Assembly: GCA_003445795.1 (NCBI GenBank)
Contig: DMCN01000106.1
Span: 47,969 to 57,170, forward strand
Origin: Gallionellaceae bacterium
GTDB taxonomy: Bacteria; Pseudomonadota; Gammaproteobacteria; Burkholderiales; Gallionellaceae
DNA length: 9,202 nt
Direction of reading: 5' to 3'
A program made the position numbers and the translations under genes. The notes under the pieces were generated by a model. That model made no database searches, was not told the DNA's origin, and saw only the letters and a list, made by a program, of their open reading frames with translations. Within the stretch, counting starts at the first letter, position 1; each line of letters starts with the position of its first letter. Shown in pieces: positions 5,458-9,202 of this stretch.

Positions 5458-7596
5458 TTATTGATGCACCAGCGCTTCGAATTGCTCCAGCGGTAAAGGC
5501 ATGCTGAACAGATAGCCCTGGAAAGCGTGGCAGCCGTGCTTGTCGAGGAACTCACGCTGCGCTTCGGTTTCGACGCCTTCGGCGATGACATTCAAACCCA
5601 GCGCCACACTCATCGCGATGATGGTCTGCACGATGGCGGCATCGTTGGTGTCGCTGGTGATGTCGCGCACGAAGGACTGGTCGATCTTGATTTGATCAAG
5701 CGGCAGTTGCTTGAGATATTGCAGCGAGGAATAGCCGGTGCCGAAATCGTCCATCGAAAAACTCACGCCCAGCAACTTGAGTTCGCGCATCTTCGCAATG
5801 GTTTCCTCGATATTCTCCAGCACCACGCTTTCGGTGAGTTCCAGCTTCAGGTGGGAAGGCTTTGCACCACTCTCCTGCAGTGCTCGCGCTACCCGAGTAA
5901 CAAAATCAGACTGCCGGAATTGCCGGGCGCTGACGTTGACCGCCAGCACCAGATCGCGCATCGGCCCGTTTTGCTGCCAGGAAGACAGTTGCTCACATGC
6001 ACGTTCGAGGACCCATAGGCCGATAGGGACGATCAACCCGGTCTCCTCGGCCAGCGGGATGAACTCACCGGGCGATACCATGCCGCGCTTGGGATGCTGC
6101 CAGCGCAGCAGCGCCTCTACTCCCAGCGGCCGCCCCTGTCCGTCCACCTGCACCTGATAGTACAGTTGAAACTCGCGGTCCTCCAGCGCCCGCCTCAATT
6201 CCGATTCCAGATCGGCACGCGCCTGTATGGCCGATTGCATCTCCGGATCGTAGAATCGTATCGTGTTGCGCCCGGCATCCTTTGCCTGATACATCGCGAT
6301 GTCGGCCGACTTGAGCAGTTCCTCCACACTGTATTGCGCCCCCTTGAAGATCGCAACGCCGATACTGGGGGTCGTGTGATATATGCTGTCATTGAGAACG
6401 CAGGGCTGAATCAGGGCCGTCCGGATATTCTCGGCGACCATTTCCACCTGGGCGGCTGTAGAGTCGGCTTTGGCGCTCAGTGTCTCCAGCAATACGACGA
6501 ATTCGTCCCCGCCGAGGCGCACCACGGTATCGCCGGCACGCACACAACCGGCGATTCGTCGCGCCACTTCCATCAGCAGCTGGTCCCCGATCTCGTGCCC
6601 CTTGGTCTCGTTGATCGTCTTGAAGTTGTCCAGATCAAGCAACAATATGGCGCCATGGTAATGGGTGCGCTCGCTGAGCGTGAAAGCCTGAGCCAGGCGT
6701 TCGATCAGCAATCGGCGGTTGGGCAATTGCGTGAGCGGGTCGTAAAAGGCCAGCTGGTAAGCCTGATGTTCGGCCTGTTTGCGCCCGATCAGGGCCGAGC
6801 GAAAATCCAGCACAGCCGCTGCCATATCCCGAAACTCGCTGCCGGAGCCGTTATGCATCCGTTCGATCTTCGGCAGTTCGGGGGCAACATCGCGGGCATG
6901 GGATAGTTCCCACAGGGCGTCGGCCACCTCACCCATGTGTCGGCCGAGCTTGCGCGATGACAACACGGCAAGTAACACAGCGCCCGCCATTCCGGCCAGC
7001 CCCAGCAATAGCACCTGCATAAAGAAACTGGAGAAGGCGCGCTCGGCCACCGCATTGTGCTGCACCATACGGTTGGCGAGTCTGGCCGAGATGCGATGGG
7101 CATGTTCGGAGAACGCGATGAAGTGCTGCTGCGCATCGCCGATGTAGCGGACGGCGGTACTGGGATCGATAGCGGCGATATCGGTGGCCATGATCACGAA
7201 GTTGCCGTATAGCCTGGTGTGTTCCGGCAGTGCCAGCGCATCCTCCAGGCCGACCTCGCGCACCGCGGAAGATTCGGCCAGAACGAGCACACGCCTGTTC
7301 AACTGTGCCAGTTGGTCGACCACCTCGGAGTGGATCCGATAGAGCTGTGCCTCGCTCAGGCGCTTTCTGTCAGCCGCCTCCAGTGTGCTCGCCACCCGCC
7401 GTTGCACTGCGGCCAATTCCTCGCTCAACCGTGCAGCCTCGGTCAGCAGCGCAACTTCCTGACGCTCCTGGTTACTGGCCTGTTCATGCTGCGCGCGCAG
7501 GCTGTAAAGCGACCAATAGTTGATCAGCAGCGCAAACAATGCCGGCAGTAGCACCGGCATCATGAACAGTATCAGCAGGGAGTGCTTTATCCTCAT
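5458..7596 (-). CDS. Membrane HAMP-GGDEF-EAL bifunctional c-di-GMP enzyme
   Basis: A 712-residue protein. TM1 (about 7-29), a periplasmic helical region (about 30-188) and TM2 (about 191-212) are followed by a HAMP-like linker (about 213-270). GGDEF domain (about 280-450): active motif RLGGDEF with GGDEF at 362-366, and an RxxD inhibitory I-site (Arg353-Asp356) at the standard spacing. EAL domain (about 465-705): Glu494 in VEALLRW, Asn554 (VNVSARQF), Glu586 (LELTES), Asp616-Asp617 (DDFGTGYS), Lys637 (IKID) and Glu673 (EGVET), that is, the metal and catalytic residues of active phosphodiesterases. Both synthesis and hydrolysis of c-di-GMP therefore look possible. The net activity cannot be told from sequence; a signal sensed in the periplasm presumably sets it. 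The ATG at 7596 has no strong ribosome site and lies 15 bp after the phosphatase gene's stop, so the two form an operon with the phosphatase first. Confidence 0.95.
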   Translation of the reverse strand: MRIKHSLLILFMMPVLLPALFALLINYWSLYSLRAQHEQASNQERQEVALLTEAARLSEELAAVQRRVASTLEAADRKRLSEAQLYRIHSEVVDQLAQLNRRVLVLAESSAVREVGLEDALALPEHTRLYGNFVIMATDIAAIDPSTAVRYIGDAQQHFIAFSEHAHRISARLANRMVQHNAVAERAFSSFFMQVLLLGLAGMAGAVLLAVLSSRKLGRHMGEVADALWELSHARDVAPELPKIERMHNGSGSEFRDMAAAVLDFRSALIGRKQAEHQAYQLAFYDPLTQLPNRRLLIERLAQAFTLSERTHYHGAILLLDLDNFKTINETKGHEIGDQLLMEVARRIAGCVRAGDTVVRLGGDEFVVLLETLSAKADSTAAQVEMVAENIRTALIQPCVLNDSIYHTTPSIGVAIFKGAQYSVEELLKSADIAMYQAKDAGRNTIRFYDPEMQSAIQARADLESELRRALEDREFQLYYQVQVDGQGRPLGVEALLRWQHPKRGMVSPGEFIPLAEETGLIVPIGLWVLERACEQLSSWQQNGPMRDLVLAVNVSARQFRQSDFVTRVARALQESGAKPSHLKLELTESVVLENIEETIAKMRELKLLGVSFSMDDFGTGYSSLQYLKQLPLDQIKIDQSFVRDITSDTNDAAIVQTIIAMSVALGLNVIAEGVETEAQREFLDKHGCHAFQGYLFSMPLPLEQFEALVHQ

Positions 7597-7611
7597 CGTG
7601 GCGTAGTGCCG

Positions 7612-8235
7612 CTAATTCAACAACTCCTTCCACTGCTGCGGTGCGATGCTGCCAAGATATTCGAAACTGTCGCCCAGTGGACGGAAGATCACCAGAGTGC
7701 CTTCCGGCTTCGGAAAGTAACCCATCAGATCCATCAGGTTGGGAGCATGTGCGACCAGAACCCGGTTGCTGCCTGCGGCAACCGGGGCAGACAGCAGCGC
7801 GCGCGTCCGTGCAACCACCGGCTGCTTCTCATCGGTCGTCATGTTGGCGGTATACATCAGCAAATTGTCCACCGTGTATTTCTCTCCGAACGCTGCCATG
7901 GCCGATTCTTTGGCGCGGCACAGGGGACTGGAAAAGGTCTCGCCTACCGGTATCCTCGCCTTGCGGATCGCCTGACCAACGTCGACGGCCACTTGCCGGC
8001 CTTCCTTCGTCAGCGGTCGCTGGGTGGAACAGTCATTGAGGTCTACGCTGGGCACGCGGTCCGGGCGTGAGGTGTCGGTATTGCCATGGCGCATGTACAG
8101 AACATATCCGCCGCCGCGCAATTGCTTGAGCAGCGCAGGCGAAACCTGCTGCTCGACGAAAGCCGGCGCAGCCACCTCGGCTGCCAACAATGGGAATGTC
8201 GCCAGCGCGATGAACAGGGAGATTACGGTTTTCAT
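7612..8235 (-). CDS. Periplasmic histidine phosphatase family protein
   Basis: A 207-residue protein. Residues 1-19 form a short signal peptide (MKTVISLFIALATFPLLAA) with a likely cleavage around Ala19, so the protein should be exported. The mature part keeps the family core: RHG at 49-51 with the phospho-accepting His50, Arg107 in SSPLCRAKES, a probable acid Glu178 (PEGT), and the second histidine His163 in LVAHAPNL. It thus belongs to the histidine phosphatase superfamily (phosphoglycerate mutase/SixA/phytase fold). Its size and export resemble uncharacterised secreted members, and the substrate is unknown. The start is ATG 8235-8233, with AAGGAGG four bases upstream. It lies 15 bp upstream of the GGDEF-EAL gene on the same strand, suggesting an operon. 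An intracellular SixA-like role on phosphorelay proteins is unlikely given the signal peptide. Confidence 0.88.
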   Translation of the reverse strand: MKTVISLFIALATFPLLAAEVAAPAFVEQQVSPALLKQLRGGGYVLYMRHGNTDTSRPDRVPSVDLNDCSTQRPLTKEGRQVAVDVGQAIRKARIPVGETFSSPLCRAKESAMAAFGEKYTVDNLLMYTANMTTDEKQPVVARTRALLSAPVAAGSNRVLVAHAPNLMDLMGYFPKPEGTLVIFRPLGDSFEYLGSIAPQQWKELLN

Positions 8236-8239
8236 GTTT

Positions 8240-8246
8240 CCTCCTT
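8240..8246 (-). promoter_or_regulatory. Strong Shine-Dalgarno of the histidine phosphatase gene
   Basis: AAGGAGG on the minus strand lies four bases upstream of the ATG at 8235-8233. It fixes the start and contrasts with the weak site of the downstream GGDEF-EAL gene, suggesting more phosphatase than cyclase is made per transcript. Confidence 0.75.
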
Positions 8247-8261
8247 GATTGAGCTTGGCGA

Positions 8262-8267
8262 ATCATA
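8262..8267 (-). promoter_or_regulatory. Candidate -10 box of the phosphatase/GGDEF-EAL operon
   Basis: The minus strand reads TATGAT (5 of 6 matches), 26 bases upstream of the start codon. The -35 position at 17-bp spacing reads CACGCA, a poor match. That -35 position falls inside the 8281-8312 hairpin, so factor-dependent control is possible. Confidence 0.28.
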
Positions 8268-8280
8268 GCAGCCCGCACTT

Positions 8281-8312
8281 CCAATGCGTGTATTCGTTAA
8301 AATACGGATTGG
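8281..8312. repeat. Imperfect hairpin upstream of the phosphatase operon
   Basis: CCAAT (8281-8285) pairs with ATTGG (8308-8312), then CG with CG, then TATT (8291-8294) with AATA (8301-8304). There is one G/G mismatch, a two-base bulge (8289-8290) and a CGTTAA loop. The stem totals 11 pairs. It may be an operator or a structured leader. There is no T-run on either strand to suggest a terminator. Confidence 0.4.
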
Positions 8313-8421
8313 ACCGAGGGCAAAAATACTCTCCTAGAACAGAGAGATGCACCTTCTGGAGATTTGAGCTGATAGGAATGCTTATTGTTGTGCAATTAGG
8401 ACGTTCCGCCGTGTCGGCCCA

Positions 8422-8484
8422 AATCCGGCCAGCCCTGGGCGCATTGACCCAGGCAGCAAACACAGCCATGGCATCGCCCGGATT
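8422..8484. repeat. Nested inverted repeats upstream of acnA
   Basis: AATCCGG (8422-8428) is perfectly complementary to CCGGATT (8478-8484). Inside lies a second perfect pair, CCTGGG (8434-8439) with CCCAGG (8448-8453) and an 8-base loop. Together they could fold as a two-tier stem. The structure lies upstream of the candidate acnA -10, so it would not be in that transcript's leader. It could be an operator, a short RNA or a decayed element. Confidence 0.4.
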
Positions 8485-8520
8485 CTAAAAATCACGGTGC
8501 AAGCCAAGGGCACAAACTCT

Positions 8521-8526
8521 TATAAT
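8521..8526 (+). promoter_or_regulatory. Consensus -10 box of acnA
   Basis: A perfect TATAAT lies 36 bases upstream of the acnA ATG, which would give a leader of roughly 25-30 bases. The -35 position is poor (GTGCAA or TGCAAG at 18 or 17 bp spacing), so strength may depend on an activator. Confidence 0.5.
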
Positions 8527-8562
8527 CACTCCCTCATTTTGATTCGCACTTCGGAGCCGTCC

Positions 8563-9202
8563 ATGTCCCACAATCTGTTCGATTCGCGCCAATCCTTCAA
8601 ACTCGCTTCCGGCAAACAAGCCACGCTGTATTCCCTGCCCGCACTGGAAAAAGCAGGCGTCGGCAACATCTCGCGCCTGCCTGTTTCCATCCGCATCGTG
8701 CTGGAATCGGTGCTACGCAACTGCGACGGCAAGAAGGTGAGCGAACAGCATGTGCGCGAGCTGGCGAACTGGAAACCCAACGCACCGCGCACCGAAGAGA
8801 TCCCCTTCGTGGTGGCGCGCATCGTGTTGCAGGACTTCACCGGCGTGCCGCTGCTGGCCGACCTGGCCGCCATGCGCGATGCCGCCGCCAAGGCAGGCAA
8901 GGACCCCAAGGTCATCGAGCCGCTGGTCCCCGTGAACCTGGTGGTGGACCACTCGGTGCAGATCGACAGTTATAACAACCCGAACGCGCTCAAGATCAAC
9001 ATGGAGATGGAGTTCGAGCGCAACACCGAGCGTTACCGCTTCATGAAGTGGGGCATGCAGGCATTCGACACCTTCAAGGTCGTGCCGCCCGGCATCGGCA
9101 TCGTGCATCAAGTGAACCTGGAATATCTGGCACGCGGCGTGATCCAGAAAGACGGCGTGACTTATCCCGACACACTGGTCGGCACCGACAGCCACACCAC
9201 CA
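8563..9202 (+). CDS. acnA: Aconitate hydratase A, N-terminal part, cut by the right edge
   Basis: The first 213 codons of the bacterial AcnA/IRP1-type aconitase, which isomerises citrate to isocitrate through cis-aconitate in the TCA cycle using a [4Fe-4S] cluster. Family segments run in order: the YSLPALEKAGVGNISRLPVSIRIVLESVLRNCDG opening (start at residue 23), QDFTGVP (90-96), PVNLVVDHSVQID (123-135), ERYRFMKWGMQAF (156-168), VVPPGIGIVHQVNLEYL (173-189) and TLVGTDSHTT (204-213), a conserved aconitase segment. The three cluster-ligand cysteines lie further on, beyond the window. The ATG at 8563 has GGAG seven bases upstream (8553-8556) and a TATAAT box above. The family is about 900 residues, so roughly a quarter is visible. 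Without the rest, integrity cannot be judged. A 2-methylisocitrate-dehydrating AcnD-type paralogue is a less likely alternative. Confidence 0.95.
   Translation, partial: MSHNLFDSRQSFKLASGKQATLYSLPALEKAGVGNISRLPVSIRIVLESVLRNCDGKKVSEQHVRELANWKPNAPRTEEIPFVVARIVLQDFTGVPLLADLAAMRDAAAKAGKDPKVIEPLVPVNLVVDHSVQIDSYNNPNALKINMEMEFERNTERYRFMKWGMQAFDTFKVVPPGIGIVHQVNLEYLARGVIQKDGVTYPDTLVGTDSHTT

Larger units (their letters stand above)
8268..8520. other. Intergenic region without a gene between the phosphatase gene and acnA
   Basis: The full gap between start codons (8236-8562) is 327 bp. I see no convincing gene in it. Open frames exist but none has a ribosome site plus coding-like sequence. It contains the 8281-8312 hairpin, a 5-bp stem (CTCTC 8329-8333 with GAGAG 8342-8346) and the nested stems at 8422-8484. 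Base composition is more AT-rich around 8290-8400 than in the flanking genes. No RNA family is recognised. Confidence 0.5.

Noticed and set aside
6094..6906. 270-codon plus-strand frame opposite the GGDEF-EAL gene
   Set aside because: It mirrors conserved GGDEF and EAL coding on the other strand and has low-complexity His/Gln/Arg composition.
7582..8070. Plus-strand frame opposite the histidine phosphatase
   Set aside because: The minus strand encodes RHG and HAPNL motifs with a signal peptide and AAGGAGG site. The plus frame is a shadow.
8249..8488. Possible small protein in the acnA upstream gap (including an internal ATG at 8372-8383)
   Set aside because: No ribosome site at proper spacing, no coding-like composition, no recognisable family, and the frame crosses several hairpins.
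1..9202. Mobile element, CRISPR, toxin-antitoxin or phage-defence island
   Set aside because: No transposase, integrase, direct repeat array, tRNA-linked site or known defence domain was found. Ankyrin and GGDEF proteins alone do not show one.

Overview
The window is about 9.2 kb of densely coded, GC-rich (roughly 58-60% by eye) chromosomal DNA. The protein sequences look betaproteobacterial, perhaps from the Nitrosomonadales/Gallionellaceae. That placement rests on recalled family resemblance, not on a search. No rRNA, tRNA, CRISPR array, insertion sequence or phage gene is visible. There are eight genes; the first and last are cut by the window edges.

Layout. Positions 1-874 (minus) hold the N-terminal 291 residues of a globin-coupled sensor, most likely a DosC-type oxygen-regulated diguanylate cyclase whose GGDEF domain lies off the left edge. 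A 171-bp divergent intergenic region separates it from a plus-strand pair. The pair is a six-TM membrane-anchored HD-GYP c-di-GMP phosphodiesterase (1046-2401) and an ankyrin-repeat protein (2401-3327), joined by a TGATG stop/start overlap. Next come two divergent selenium genes: selD (selenophosphate synthetase, minus, 3341-4384) and mnmH/selU (tRNA 2-selenouridine synthase, plus, 4399-5439). Their start codons are only 14 bp apart. A minus-strand pair follows: a periplasmic histidine-phosphatase-family protein (7612-8235) and, 15 bp downstream, a large HAMP-GGDEF-EAL membrane protein (5458-7596) with both catalytic cores intact. After a 327-bp gap with several hairpins, the first 213 codons of aconitase acnA run off the right edge (8563-9202).

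How the genes fit together. Three of the eight proteins are c-di-GMP enzymes, with sensory inputs that differ: haem gas sensing, a multi-TM membrane domain, and a periplasmic helical domain followed by HAMP. The divergent globin-cyclase/HD-GYP arrangement suggests a make/break c-di-GMP pair, with the ankyrin protein as a possible partner of the HD-GYP protein (inference). SelD supplies selenophosphate to MnmH, which converts 2-thiouridine to 2-selenouridine at the tRNA wobble position. This SelD has Cys, not Sec, at its catalytic position. AcnA is a TCA-cycle enzyme with no evident link to its neighbours.

No clearly undescribed system is proven here. The best leads are the globin-cyclase/HD-GYP/ankyrin locus, the periplasmic phosphatase-GGDEF-EAL operon, and the structured acnA upstream gap.
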